Positions 33,996-43,829 of a stretch of 64,000 nt of DNA are shown in pieces. The position numbers were made by a program, and so were the translations under genes. Origin of the DNA: Staphylococcus coagulans (GTDB taxonomy: Bacteria > Bacillota > Bacilli > Staphylococcales > Staphylococcaceae); the NCBI RefSeq assembly GCF_002901995.1, contig NZ_PPQN01000042.1, positions 1 to 64,000 of the forward strand, written 5' to 3'. The notes beneath the pieces were generated by a model that did no database searches, had not been told where the DNA came from, and saw nothing but the letters and a program-made list of their open reading frames with translations. Position 1 is the stretch's first letter. Each line of letters starts with the position of its first letter.

Positions 33996-34249
33996 AAAAT
34001 GACCTCCAAAAATGATTTAACCTTATTGTAACGGGTTATAATATAGAGTGAAAGTCAAAAGAAATAATCAAACAAAGTCATAAAGAGGAAATAGTTGTAA
34101 AAAGCTATTGACTCATAGGGGAGAGAAAAGGAAAACAGGGTTCGAACAAATTAAGGGTGACAAAGCTCAAATTTAAATGGAAGACGTTGTTATCATTTTA
34201 AAATACTAAATTTCCATTTCTCAAATATTGCATGAAGGAGACGATCAAA

Positions 34250-34663
34250 ATGAAAATACCTAAAATTACTACATTTTTAATGTTTAATGGGGATGCTGAA
34301 GAAGCCATACAGCGTTATACATCATTATTTCAAGATAGTGAAATTATTACAATGGTGAAATATGATGATACAATCCCTGAGCAGGCAGGAAAGGTACAAC
34401 ATTCTATTTTTACACTCAATGGTCAAGTGTTCATGGCGATTGACAATATGAATGGTGCAGAGATTGAAATGAATCCAGCAATGTCATTGTATGTGACGGT
34501 TAAAGATCAATTTGAAATGGATACATTATATAATGGTTTAAAAGATGGTGGGGCTATTCTAATGCCTAAAACAGAAATGCCACCACAATATCGTGAGTTT
34601 GCATGGGTTCAAGATAAGTTTGGTGTGAATTTCCAACTTGCACTTCCTGAATCGACACGTTAG
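34250..34663 (+). CDS. VOC-fold (PhnB/glyoxalase-like) protein
   Basis: A 137-residue protein of the PhnB-like branch of the vicinal-oxygen-chelate superfamily. It has the typical start KITTFLMFNGDAEEAIQRYTSLF, mid-part VQHSIFTLNGQVFMAID and end FAWVQDKFGVNFQLAL, with two beta-alpha-beta-beta-beta units. PhnB-like members often lack a full metal site; the activity here is unknown. An ATG at 34232 overlaps the AAGGAG SD (34235-34240), so ATG 34250 is the start. It stands alone between two terminators. Confidence 0.88.
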   Translation: MKIPKITTFLMFNGDAEEAIQRYTSLFQDSEIITMVKYDDTIPEQAGKVQHSIFTLNGQVFMAIDNMNGAEIEMNPAMSLYVTVKDQFEMDTLYNGLKDGGAILMPKTEMPPQYREFAWVQDKFGVNFQLALPESTR

Positions 34664-34770
34664 AAGTTAGAAGGGTGGAGTTAAACACCATGTGAATGAA
34701 AAAGAAAAGTGGCTGAGGCTGCCCCTCGTAAATCAAAGTCATATCATACGTATTTTTTCATAAAAAAGAA

Positions 34771-34808
34771 GCGCTAAGACGATTTTCTATTAAAAGTCAT
34801 CTTAGCGC
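34771..34808. terminator. Bidirectional terminator
   Basis: GCGCTAAGA (34771-34779) pairs with TCTTAGCGC (34800-34808) with an inner TTTT/AAAA pair. On the minus strand a T-run follows (complement of 34763-34770), so it best serves the minus-strand gene ending at 34871; it also lies after the VOC gene. Confidence 0.8.
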
Positions 34809-34870
34809 TAGTTATTTTGTGATATATGTCAGAGTTTCTTTTAAAATGTCATTGTATTTTTTAACATAAA

Positions 34871-35605
34871 TTATTCTTCGTTTTTAAACCAAGACTTAAT
34901 TTTTTCAGTAATTTCATCAAGCTTTTTGTTCACTTTTTCTAATTCCTTTTCCATAGCGTCGTTATTACCGTTTTGTCTTTCTTTTTCAGCGTTTTGTAAA
35001 TTGTCCACGGTATCATCATATTGATTAGCTACTTTATTGGCTTGTTTGTCATTCGTATGATTTTTTAAGTTTTCAATCTCTTGCTTTAATTGATCAATTT
35101 TAGATTGTGTATCGCTGTGGTTATTTTTAATACTATCTTTCGTATCTTGAATTTGTTGTTGTAATTCTTTATCTTTTTGTTCCACATATTGATTTTCTGA
35201 TTTGTTATTGTCAGGTGTTTGTTGAGAATTAGTCGTCGCGTTATTTTGATCAGATGTCTCATTCTGTGTATCGTCACTACTGCAAGACTTTACAATAAAA
35301 ACAACTAACAGTAATAAAACAATGATAAAGCCGAATAAGAGCCATTTGTTTCTACTTTTACTTTGGTTGAGTGCTTCTCGTTGTTCTTGTTCATAGCGAT
35401 AATCACGATCAGTATAATATTTATTTTGTTGATCTGCCATGTTAATCAATATGCCACCAAAAACTTGATGTTGTTGGGCATCTGTTAATGTATGAACATT
35501 TAAATCCGTATTCAGTTGATTATACTTATCATAAGCAATAATCGTTCCATCATCTAATATTTTTTCTACTCTAGGATAATCTAAACGCTTATCTTGTCTT
35601 TTCAT
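34871..35605 (-). CDS. Membrane-anchored coiled-coil protein, function unknown
   Basis: A 244-residue protein I do not recognise as a named family. The cytoplasmic N-terminal part (about 1-86) contains VEKILDDGTIIAYDKYNQ and a Gln/Tyr/Arg-rich stretch. One membrane helix follows at about 88-106, ending in KSCSS. The outside part (about 108-244) is Asn/Gln/Lys/Asp-rich with heptad-like coiled-coil segments (LQQQIQDTKDSIKNN, LEKVNKKLDEITEKIK). AAGGAGG is the SD. Single gene on the minus strand between the VOC gene and the protease, with a terminator at 34771-34808. Low-complexity composition suggests an envelope-facing protein. Confidence 0.75.
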   Translation of the reverse strand: MKRQDKRLDYPRVEKILDDGTIIAYDKYNQLNTDLNVHTLTDAQQHQVFGGILINMADQQNKYYTDRDYRYEQEQREALNQSKSRNKWLLFGFIIVLLLLVVFIVKSCSSDDTQNETSDQNNATTNSQQTPDNNKSENQYVEQKDKELQQQIQDTKDSIKNNHSDTQSKIDQLKQEIENLKNHTNDKQANKVANQYDDTVDNLQNAEKERQNGNNDAMEKELEKVNKKLDEITEKIKSWFKNEE

Positions 35606-36054
35606 GTATATCCTCCTTCAAAACCGTGGCTACAGTTTCAAGTATGACCGCATTCTTTACTCTTATCTTAACATAACCACGTCCGTCGCATAGCTTCTAT
35701 GTCGCTGTAACTTGTTTTTACCATTTTATTGATAGCCTATGCAACTGTTTTTGTCTTCAATCCTACTAAGGTCTTACATTAAAGGTGTTTTAAAAGGCGA
35801 TGAATTAGACTTAACTTAATTCAGCAAGCGTGCATATTTATTTAACTGATATCAAAATCGTGACTTGTTGCAGACGATACATACTGTACAAATAATATAA
35901 ATTAACTAATGTAATATATTTATACTATTAAAATAAATTTAACTACACATGTAATATTTTTTAGAATGATTGGGTATATAAAATTATAAATTATTTTACT
36001 GATATGAAGCATATCATGTGGAATAAATAAAAAACTAAAAAAGGAGCATGTGTC
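35606..36054. other. Divergent intergenic region upstream of the protease
   Basis: 449 very AT-rich bases between two divergent genes. It must hold promoters for both, but none is clear enough to call: several TATAAT-like hexamers between 35890 and 35930 lack matched -35 boxes. A palindrome GATATG-AAG-CATATC lies at 36001-36015, 40 bases before the protease start. Confidence 0.4.
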
Positions 36055-37143
36055 ATGAAGAAAAAAACATTTTTAGTCAGTACTGTTTTAGTCACAGGGT
36101 TACTTTTGGATACGAGTTTTGCAGGATTTGCGCAAGCAGAAACATACAATCATCAAACTCAACAAGCCGAAATCCCAAGTCAAAAGCCAACTGAACCTCC
36201 AACAACGGGTCATCTTGAATTAGATCAAAGTAAACTTAAAAGTATCGATGAGAAAAAAGGGAATGTACCTGAAAGAGTTTTTGGTAAAGATGACCGTGTG
36301 CGTGTTTCGAACTACAAAGATAGTCCATATCGTCAAGTCGTTCTACTCAATATGACCTTCCCTGATGGTAAAACGTACATTGGTTCAGGTACGATGGTTG
36401 GCGATAACGCTGTATTAACTGCTGGTCATAATGTGTATTCAAAAGACGTAGGTTTTGCGACTAAAATTACTGTTTATGCAGGTGTAAACGGTCAAAATTA
36501 TGAAATTGGTAAAGCAGAGTCTAAAAAATTAATGACATTGAAACAATGGCAAGACTCAGAGGATTCGAATTATGATATGGCATTAATAACATTGGATTCG
36601 GATTTAGGTAAGAAAACGGGAACACTTTCTGTGACTTCAAACATGAATGTCAATGAACCGATTGAAACATCTGGCTTTCCTGGAGATAAAGGTGGAAATG
36701 TGCAATATCGTGCAAATGGTGTGATTAAAGATTTAACTGAACATAATATTCATTATTTAATGGATACAAATCCAGGTCAAAGTGGAAGTAGTGTGAGAAA
36801 TACGAACCAACAAGTGATTGGTGTACACACTTATGGTAATGTGGACTTTAACGGAGCGACACGTTTAACTGCGCTAAACATTGATTATATTAAACATTGG
36901 ATGGGTCAACCTGCAGCACATCCGTATCAAAAAAATGTGAAACTGCTAAATTCAAATAGTACGCTCTGGAAAGACTTAAACTTTAAAAATAAAGTGACTG
37001 AAAAACATTTGAAACTAAATGGCACATATAAAGCTAAATACTTATATCATCATCCAAATGGAAAAACTTATTTATCTATTTACGATGCTAACAATAAATG
37101 GCTAGGTTATTTGGATAGTAAAGATGTCAAAATCTTAAAATAA
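36055..37143 (+). CDS. Secreted V8-like serine protease with C-terminal SH3-like module
   Basis: Sec signal peptide (basic start, hydrophobic core, likely cleavage after AQA at residue 28), then a short proline-rich pro-segment. A chymotrypsin-fold protease of the glutamyl-endopeptidase family (S1B) follows, with the triad His125 (LTAGHN), Asp174 (SNYDMALI) and Ser243 (PGQSGSS). The IGVH motif near residue 256 matches the histidine that gives V8 protease its Glu preference. After about residue 285 a separate region of some 75 residues with SKDVK/KWLGYLD resembles GW/SH3b wall-binding repeats. SD AAAGGAG. Probably extracellular or wall-associated; substrates unknown. Confidence 0.85.
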   Translation: MKKKTFLVSTVLVTGLLLDTSFAGFAQAETYNHQTQQAEIPSQKPTEPPTTGHLELDQSKLKSIDEKKGNVPERVFGKDDRVRVSNYKDSPYRQVVLLNMTFPDGKTYIGSGTMVGDNAVLTAGHNVYSKDVGFATKITVYAGVNGQNYEIGKAESKKLMTLKQWQDSEDSNYDMALITLDSDLGKKTGTLSVTSNMNVNEPIETSGFPGDKGGNVQYRANGVIKDLTEHNIHYLMDTNPGQSGSSVRNTNQQVIGVHTYGNVDFNGATRLTALNIDYIKHWMGQPAAHPYQKNVKLLNSNSTLWKDLNFKNKVTEKHLKLNGTYKAKYLYHHPNGKTYLSIYDANNKWLGYLDSKDVKILK

Positions 37144-37216
37144 GTGAGGTTTGAAACATCAAAAGTGGGTCCATACTTGCAAAGTGTCAGTAACCACACC
37201 TTAAGATAGTAGATGT

Positions 37217-37258
37217 CTAGGTTGCGCAAATGCTTTTGTGTATTTTGCGCAACCCTAG
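37217..37258. other. Strong hairpin between convergent genes
   Basis: CTAGGTTGCGCAAA (37217-37230) pairs with TTTGCGCAACCCTAG (37244-37258) with one bulged C. It lies between the protease (plus) and rqcH (minus). There is no T-run on either side, so its termination efficiency is uncertain. Confidence 0.6.
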
Positions 37259-37325
37259 TCATCTCCGCATGACAATCAATGTACAGATTGAGGACCGCTC
37301 AATAAGGTGTTTAAGTTTACAACGA

Positions 37326-39029
37326 TTAAATTTTTTCTGATTCGAGTTGACGAATCATATCATAATCTGGCGTTGCATAAAGCGTCTTTTGACTATCATA
37401 CGTGACAAATCCAGGCTTGCCGCCACTCGGTTTGTGCACGTTTCGAATCGCAGTATAATCAACTGGAATTTGTCCGGATTGACCTGCTTTAGAATAATAG
37501 GCCGCAATCATTGCAGCTTCCTCTATCGTTTTTTGGGATGGGTCATCATTTAATATGACTACATGACTGCCAGGAATATCTTTAGTATGAAACCACAAAT
37601 GCTTATTATGAGCACGTTTATTCGTTAAATAATCATTTTGTTTATTATTTTTACCAACTAAAATCGTATCCCCGTCAGTTGAAAGGTAAGATTGTAACTG
37701 AATCTTCTGTTGTTTTTTCTTTCTTTGAAGTTTTTTCTGTTTTAAATAGCCTTGCTCTACTAACTCTTCTCTAATATCATCTATTTCTTGCACTTGAATA
37801 TGTGCTAGCTGTTGCTCTATATTTTCAAAATAATTGATGTTATCTTTGGTCAATTGGATTTGATGCGTTAATTCTCTTTCACGCGTTTTTAAACGGTTAT
37901 ATTGTTTATAGTAATATTGTGCATTTTCCGCAGGGGAACGTGTTGGATCTAATGGAATGGTCACGTTTTCACCTGTATAGTAATTCAATGCCTCTAAAGA
38001 ACTGTCTCCATTTTGAAGTCGATATATATTGGCTGTAATCAGCTCGCCATATAATTGTTGGGTTTCTTTATTTTGTGTGCCAGCTTGTTCGTCAATTAGC
38101 TTAGCGAGCTTATTTTGATATTTTTGTAATAATTGTTGGACTAGCTTAACGAGATCATTTGCACGTTGTTTTACACGCTCGCGCTCGCCTCTTGCATCAT
38201 AGAAGCGATCAAGCAATTCGTGAAGCGAATCAAATGTCACGATATCATCGTAAAATTGGTGTAACTTCATAAAGTAGAATTCTTCTTTTCCTGTCTCATG
38301 ATTTTTGTGGAAAACAGGTTGCGACGGCATCGTTGTTTCTGATATCACTTCATCATAAGCTTCTGGTAATGTTTCAGAAGTCATGAAGTGGCGTCTCATC
38401 GTAATTTCTTTAGTGATGAGCGGTGAGAATCCTTCAAAAGTTTGTAGCAGCTGTCGATCAATTTTTCCGGCATTAAAATCGATATAAGATAAAACCTGCT
38501 GACCTGTAACGTCATATGGATTGTGCTTGTTTTGACTTGGTGGTGCTTCATATTGGAACCCAGGCATAACAGTACGGTACTGATTTGTATTAGGCGTTAA
38601 ATGTTTAAAGCCTTCTAAAATTTTTCTATCTTCATTTACTAAAATTAGATTACTATGTTTCCCCATAATTTCTAATATAATTGTGCGATAAATCGTATCG
38701 CCAATTTCATCTTTACTTTCAACATCAATTTCAACACGACGGTCATTTCCGATTTGTCGAATGGCATTAATGCGTCCACCTTCTAAATGTTTACGGAATA
38801 CACGTGCAAACATAGGCGGTTCAAAAGGATTGTCATATTTTTTAGTCGTAATATGAAGGCGTGCGAAATTAGGGTGAATAGATAACAATAATTGATGGTT
38901 TTTTCGTTGTTGTCTCACGACCATAATAATTGTATCGTTTTCCGGTTGATTAATTTTATGAATACGCCCAGATACAAGAAATTGTAACGCGTCTACCATT
39001 TTTTTTGTAAATAAACCATCAAATGCCAT
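37326..39029 (-). CDS. rqcH: Rqc2 homologue RqcH (NFACT protein, formerly FbpA)
   Basis: Ribosome-associated quality-control factor that binds stalled 50S-peptidyl-tRNA and directs C-terminal alanine tailing. It has also been described as a fibronectin/fibrinogen-binding protein. Domains: NFACT-N (starts AFDGLFTKKMVDALQ), coiled coils (about 290-440), and NFACT-R near the C-terminus with DIPGSHVVI and VHKPSGGKPGFVTY. An upstream ATG lies only 3 bases from AAAGGTGG; the ATG at 39029 is 9 bases from it, starts at the conserved MAFDG and gives 567 residues. Convergent with the protease gene. Confidence 0.95.
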   Translation of the reverse strand: MAFDGLFTKKMVDALQFLVSGRIHKINQPENDTIIMVVRQQRKNHQLLLSIHPNFARLHITTKKYDNPFEPPMFARVFRKHLEGGRINAIRQIGNDRRVEIDVESKDEIGDTIYRTIILEIMGKHSNLILVNEDRKILEGFKHLTPNTNQYRTVMPGFQYEAPPSQNKHNPYDVTGQQVLSYIDFNAGKIDRQLLQTFEGFSPLITKEITMRRHFMTSETLPEAYDEVISETTMPSQPVFHKNHETGKEEFYFMKLHQFYDDIVTFDSLHELLDRFYDARGERERVKQRANDLVKLVQQLLQKYQNKLAKLIDEQAGTQNKETQQLYGELITANIYRLQNGDSSLEALNYYTGENVTIPLDPTRSPAENAQYYYKQYNRLKTRERELTHQIQLTKDNINYFENIEQQLAHIQVQEIDDIREELVEQGYLKQKKLQRKKKQQKIQLQSYLSTDGDTILVGKNNKQNDYLTNKRAHNKHLWFHTKDIPGSHVVILNDDPSQKTIEEAAMIAAYYSKAGQSGQIPVDYTAIRNVHKPSGGKPGFVTYDSQKTLYATPDYDMIRQLESEKI

Positions 39030-39064
39030 AATCATCTGCCACCTTTAAAATTTTTCATTACACT

Positions 39065-39093
39065 ATTATAACATGTGCCAACAATGACGTCAG
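39065..39093 (-). promoter_or_regulatory. Promoter of rqcH
   Basis: On the minus strand CTGACG (39093-39088), a 17-base spacer and TATAAT (39070-39065), with a TG extended -10. About 36 bases upstream of rqcH. Confidence 0.6.
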
Positions 39094-39163
39094 ACGTAAA
39101 GTTTTTAATTTAACGACTCTATACAATATAACAAAAACTGTGGTAAGATATGTAAATAAATAG

Positions 39164-39813
<650 letters not shown>

Positions 39814-39814
<1 letters not shown>

Positions 39815-40023
39815 TGTTATACCCATCGCTACATCAATTACAAGATAAAATCAATTCTAAATATTTAATTGCTACAACAGCGGCTAAGCGTGCACGAGAA
39901 ATCCAAGCCGACCCTGAGCATCTATTACTAGACAGTTACAGCAGTAAAAAAACTGTAGGACGAGCACTTGAAGAAATTGCTGCAAGTAAAATTCATCCAC
40001 ATGTTGATGAGAAAAACTTTTAA
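39814..40023 (+). CDS. rpoZ: RNA polymerase omega subunit
   Basis: A 69-residue omega subunit that chaperones beta-prime. Conserved residues: YLIATTAAKRAREIQ and KKTVGRALEEIA, the latter being the core motif. SD TTGGAGG inside the gmk end. A terminator hairpin follows, so gmk and rpoZ form a bicistron. Confidence 0.94.
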
Positions 40024-40053
40024 TTAAGACTTAAATCTCAATATCAAATTATG

Positions 40054-40106
40054 CGCTTTTCAATAGTCTTCGATAAAGAAGTCATTATTGAAAAGCGTAT
40101 TTATTT
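40054..40106 (+). terminator. Terminator after rpoZ
   Basis: CGCTTTTCAATA (40054-40065) pairs with TATTGAAAAGCG (40086-40097), with an inner CTTC/GAAG stem, followed by a T-rich TATTTATTT. Confidence 0.8.
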
Positions 40107-40218
40107 ATGGAAGTCATATTTGAACGATGCATAGATAAGCTTTGAAAGTGGCGTTAATGAAAGGGAAGGCTAAATATATTATAATGCCTTTAAGAGTGAA
40201 AAAACGGGAGTGGAAATG

Positions 40219-41424
40219 ATGAAAAATATTTTGTTAGCTGTAACAGGTGGTATTGCCGCATATAAAGCCATTGACTTAACGAGTAAGCTTACACAGGCGG
40301 GTTTTGATGTACGCGTCATGTTGACTGAGCACGCATTACAATTTGTCACGCCACTATCGTTTCAAGCGATTAGTCGCAATGCGGTATATACCAATACCTT
40401 TATTGAAGAAAATCCCGAAGAAATTCAACATATTGCACTAGGGGATTGGGCGGATGCAATCGTTGTTGCACCTGCTACTGCCAATATTATTTCAAAATTG
40501 AGCCATGGTATCGCTGATGATATGGTCACAACAACTTTGCTCGCAACGAAGACACCAAAATTTATCGCACCGGCGATGAATGTCAATATGTATGAAAATC
40601 CACGCATACAAGACAATATCAAAACTTTGACGGCTGACGGCTATCATTTTATTGAACCTGGAGAAGGATTTTTAGCATGTGGGTATGTAGCAAAAGGCCG
40701 CATGGCAGAACCATTAGAAATCAAAAGTGTTCTTGAAAGAGAGAGGGCAGAGAGACCTACATCAACAGAAAAGAACTATTTTAAAGATAAACGTGTACTG
40801 ATAACGGCAGGTCCAACGGTTGAAATCATTGATCCTGTCCGCTTTGTTTCAAATCGTGCTTCAGGAAAAATGGGTTACGCAATAGCTGAAGCATTGGTAT
40901 CTTTAGGTGCAAAAGTGACATTGGTATCAGGGCCCACAACACTAGACGTACCTAACGGTGTTGAGTTTGTGTCAGTGACAACAGCAGATGAAATGTTTCA
41001 TGCGGTAGTAGAATGCTATGAGACACAAGATATTGTATTTAAATCTGCGGCCGTTTCAGACTATACGCCTGTGACACCTTTACCCCATAAAATGAAAAAA
41101 CAAGACGGCAATGTGACTGTAGAATTTAAAAGAACACAAGATATTCTAAAGTATTTAGGGGAACATAAAACAACACAAAAATTGGTTGGCTTTGCAGCGG
41201 AAACACAAAATGTAGCGCATTATGCAAAGGAAAAATTAAAAAATAAAAATGCTGATGTCATCATTGCGAATAATGTTGGAGATCAGTCAATTGGATTTAG
41301 TTCAGATGATAACGAAGTGACATTGTTCTTTAAAGAAGGTTCAAGCTACCCGATACAAAAAGGACCTAAAAAAGCACTCGCAACAAAGATTTTATCAGCA
41401 TTAGAAAGTAGTTGGCATCAATGA
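40219..41424 (+). CDS. coaBC: Bifunctional phosphopantothenoylcysteine decarboxylase/synthetase
   Basis: Two steps of coenzyme A synthesis: CoaB joins 4'-phosphopantothenate with cysteine, CoaC decarboxylates the product. N-terminal FMN flavoprotein domain (LLAVTGGIAAYKA, APAMNVNMYENP, catalytic-Cys segment ACGYVAKGRM), then the CTP-dependent synthetase domain from about residue 190 (ITAGPTVEIIDPVRFVSNRASGKMG). GTG 40210 is within the GGGAG SD; ATG 40216 is close and 40219 is 8 bases from it. The 40219 start begins at the conserved MKNILLAVTGG (401 residues). Overlaps priA by 4 bases. Confidence 0.94.
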   Translation: MKNILLAVTGGIAAYKAIDLTSKLTQAGFDVRVMLTEHALQFVTPLSFQAISRNAVYTNTFIEENPEEIQHIALGDWADAIVVAPATANIISKLSHGIADDMVTTTLLATKTPKFIAPAMNVNMYENPRIQDNIKTLTADGYHFIEPGEGFLACGYVAKGRMAEPLEIKSVLERERAERPTSTEKNYFKDKRVLITAGPTVEIIDPVRFVSNRASGKMGYAIAEALVSLGAKVTLVSGPTTLDVPNGVEFVSVTTADEMFHAVVECYETQDIVFKSAAVSDYTPVTPLPHKMKKQDGNVTVEFKRTQDILKYLGEHKTTQKLVGFAAETQNVAHYAKEKLKNKNADVIIANNVGDQSIGFSSDDNEVTLFFKEGSSYPIQKGPKKALATKILSALESSWHQ

Positions 41425-43829
41425 TTGCTCAAGTTGTTGTTGATATCGCTTCAAAAAGCGTAGATAAAACTTTCGATTATCAAATCCCGAAAGACTTAGA
41501 AGGGACTATTCAACCTGGTGTACGTGTAATCGTTCCATTTGGACCTCGAAAAATACAAGGCTATGTCATGAAATGTGTATCTGAAGCTGAAGCCAACTAC
41601 GATTTATCTCGGCTCAAATCAATTATCGAAGTTAAAGATATTCAACCTGAACTCACTGATGAATTAGTGCAATTGAGTGAATGGTACAGCCATTATTTTA
41701 TTTCAAAGCGAATATCGATACTTGAGGCGATGTTACCGAGTGCAATTAAAGCGAAATATTCTAAAGCCTTTAAAATAAAAGACCGCACGCAGCTACCAGA
41801 TAGGCTAGCACAATGTTTTAATAACGATGGAATCTACTTTTATAAACAAGCACAAGCGGACGAAAATATTACTGAAATGTTGTCTTATATGAAAAAAGAT
41901 GTCGTTGAGGGTGTGACGATTTTATCTCAAAACACGTCAAAGAAAACACAACGTGCAGTACGCATAAATGATTTTGAAGGAGCAGAAGCGCATTTAGAAA
42001 CACTCACTAAAAGGCCAAAACAATATGAATTGCTCGCTTTTTTATTAGATGAACATCATAGAGATGTAAGTTTAAAAGAACTAAAGGCAATGACTTTCTC
42101 AGAGTCAGCAATCAATACTTTAGAGAAGCAAGGTGTAATTGAAAAATACGATGCCATTGTCGAAAGAGACCCGTATGAAGGACGTATATTTGAGCAAGAT
42201 CAAAAGCGTATTTTAACCTCTGAGCAACAAGCAGCTTTTGTGAAGTTAGAAGATGCTGTCACAAATCAACGTTCAGAGACGTTTTTACTGCACGGTGTTA
42301 CTGGCTCAGGCAAAACAGAGGTCTATTTACAAATTATTGAGCAAGTTTTAGAACATAATCAAGAAGCGATGATGCTTGTACCAGAGATTGCACTCACACC
42401 ACAAATGGTCTTCCGCTTCAAACGTCGCTTTGGAGATGAGGTGGCAGTGCTACATTCTGGTTTATCTAAAGGAGAACGTTATGACGAGTGGCAAAAAATA
42501 AGAGACGGTCGTGCAAAAGTAAGCGTAGGGGCACGTTCAAGTGTTTTTGCGCCATTCAAAAATTTAGGTATTATTATTATTGATGAAGAGCATGAGTCTA
42601 CATATAAACAAGAAGATTATCCTAGATATCATGCGAAAGATATTGCGGAATGGCGTAGTCGATATCATCATTGTCCACTTGTTCTAGGTAGCGCAACACC
42701 AAGTTTGGAAAGTTATGCAAGAGCAGAAAAAGGCGTATATACATTACTTGACATGCCTACACGTGTAAATCAACAGCCTTTACCTGAAATCGAAATTTTA
42801 GATATGCGTGAAGAACTTGCGAATGGCAATCGCTCATTATTTTCAAATGCACTTTCAGATGCGATTGAAGACCGCTTGAATAAAAAAGAACAAGTCGTAC
42901 TGTTTTTAAATCGTCGGGGTTATGCCTCATTTATGTTATGTCGAGATTGTGGTCATGTGCCTCAATGTCCAAATTGTGATATTTCGCTGACATATCATAA
43001 ATCCTCTGATCAGTTGAAATGTCATTATTGTGGTCACCAAGAACCTGCACCCACTAAGTGTCCAAATTGTGGAAGTGAACATATTCGTCAAATGGGGACG
43101 GGGACACAGCGCGTCGAAGAAATTCTCAATCAACGTTTTCCTGAGGCGCGTATTATACGCATGGACGTTGATACAACGACTAAAAAAGGAAGTCATGAAA
43201 AGCTGTTGAAACAGTTTGGAGAGGGAAAAGGTGACATTTTATTAGGAACACAGATGATAGCGAAAGGTTTGGATTTTCCGAATATCACATTAGTCGGTGT
43301 TTTGAATGCAGATACGATGCTTAATTTGCCAGATTTTCGCTCGAGTGAACGGACTTTCCAAATATTAACACAAGTTGCAGGTCGTGCAGGACGACATGAT
43401 AAAAAAGGAGAAGTAATTATTCAAACTTATAATCCTGATCATTATGCCGTGTATGATGTCCAACAAAATGATTATGTCAGCTTTTATCAAAAAGAGATGC
43501 AGTATCGAAAGCTTGCTCAATATCCACCGTATTACTATCTCATCAATTTTACAATTACCCATGAAAAAATGAAGGAAGTATTGCAAGCTGCATCACATGT
43601 CCATCAAATTTTGTTACAACATCTTACAGATAAAGCGTTTGTATTAGGTCCATCACCATCAGCATTGTCACGCATCAATAACGAATATCGGTTTCAAGTT
43701 TTAGTTAAATATAAAAGTGAACCTGCTTTAATCGATGCCTTACGTTATTTAGACGACTATTATCATGAAATGTTTATTAAAAAGAAATTGGCATTAAAAA
43801 TCGATATCAACCCTCATATGATGATGTAG
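41421..43829 (+). CDS. priA: Primosomal replication protein PriA
   Basis: 3'-5' superfamily 2 helicase that restarts collapsed replication forks. N-terminal DNA-binding domain (VDKTFDYQIP). Helicase motifs include Walker A GVTGSGKTEVY, the DEEH box (IIDEEHES) and GRAGRHDKKGEV. The zinc-binding insertion has paired cysteines (CRDCG, CPNC, CHYCG, CPNCG). It has 802 residues from ATG 41421, which overlaps the coaBC stop as ATGA; the TTG at 41412 is rejected. No strong SD, consistent with coupling to coaBC. Confidence 0.95.
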   Translation: MIAQVVVDIASKSVDKTFDYQIPKDLEGTIQPGVRVIVPFGPRKIQGYVMKCVSEAEANYDLSRLKSIIEVKDIQPELTDELVQLSEWYSHYFISKRISILEAMLPSAIKAKYSKAFKIKDRTQLPDRLAQCFNNDGIYFYKQAQADENITEMLSYMKKDVVEGVTILSQNTSKKTQRAVRINDFEGAEAHLETLTKRPKQYELLAFLLDEHHRDVSLKELKAMTFSESAINTLEKQGVIEKYDAIVERDPYEGRIFEQDQKRILTSEQQAAFVKLEDAVTNQRSETFLLHGVTGSGKTEVYLQIIEQVLEHNQEAMMLVPEIALTPQMVFRFKRRFGDEVAVLHSGLSKGERYDEWQKIRDGRAKVSVGARSSVFAPFKNLGIIIIDEEHESTYKQEDYPRYHAKDIAEWRSRYHHCPLVLGSATPSLESYARAEKGVYTLLDMPTRVNQQPLPEIEILDMREELANGNRSLFSNALSDAIEDRLNKKEQVVLFLNRRGYASFMLCRDCGHVPQCPNCDISLTYHKSSDQLKCHYCGHQEPAPTKCPNCGSEHIRQMGTGTQRVEEILNQRFPEARIIRMDVDTTTKKGSHEKLLKQFGEGKGDILLGTQMIAKGLDFPNITLVGVLNADTMLNLPDFRSSERTFQILTQVAGRAGRHDKKGEVIIQTYNPDHYAVYDVQQNDYVSFYQKEMQYRKLAQYPPYYYLINFTITHEKMKEVLQAASHVHQILLQHLTDKAFVLGPSPSALSRINNEYRFQVLVKYKSEPALIDALRYLDDYYHEMFIKKKLALKIDINPHMMM

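Larger units (their letters stand above)
33754..34249. other. Region between pyrE and the VOC gene
   Basis: About 500 bases with the pyr operon terminator, a small minus-strand membrane ORF, and a TATAAT at 34037-34042 on the plus strand that lacks a good -35. The rest (34050-34230) shows nothing identifiable. Confidence 0.5.
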
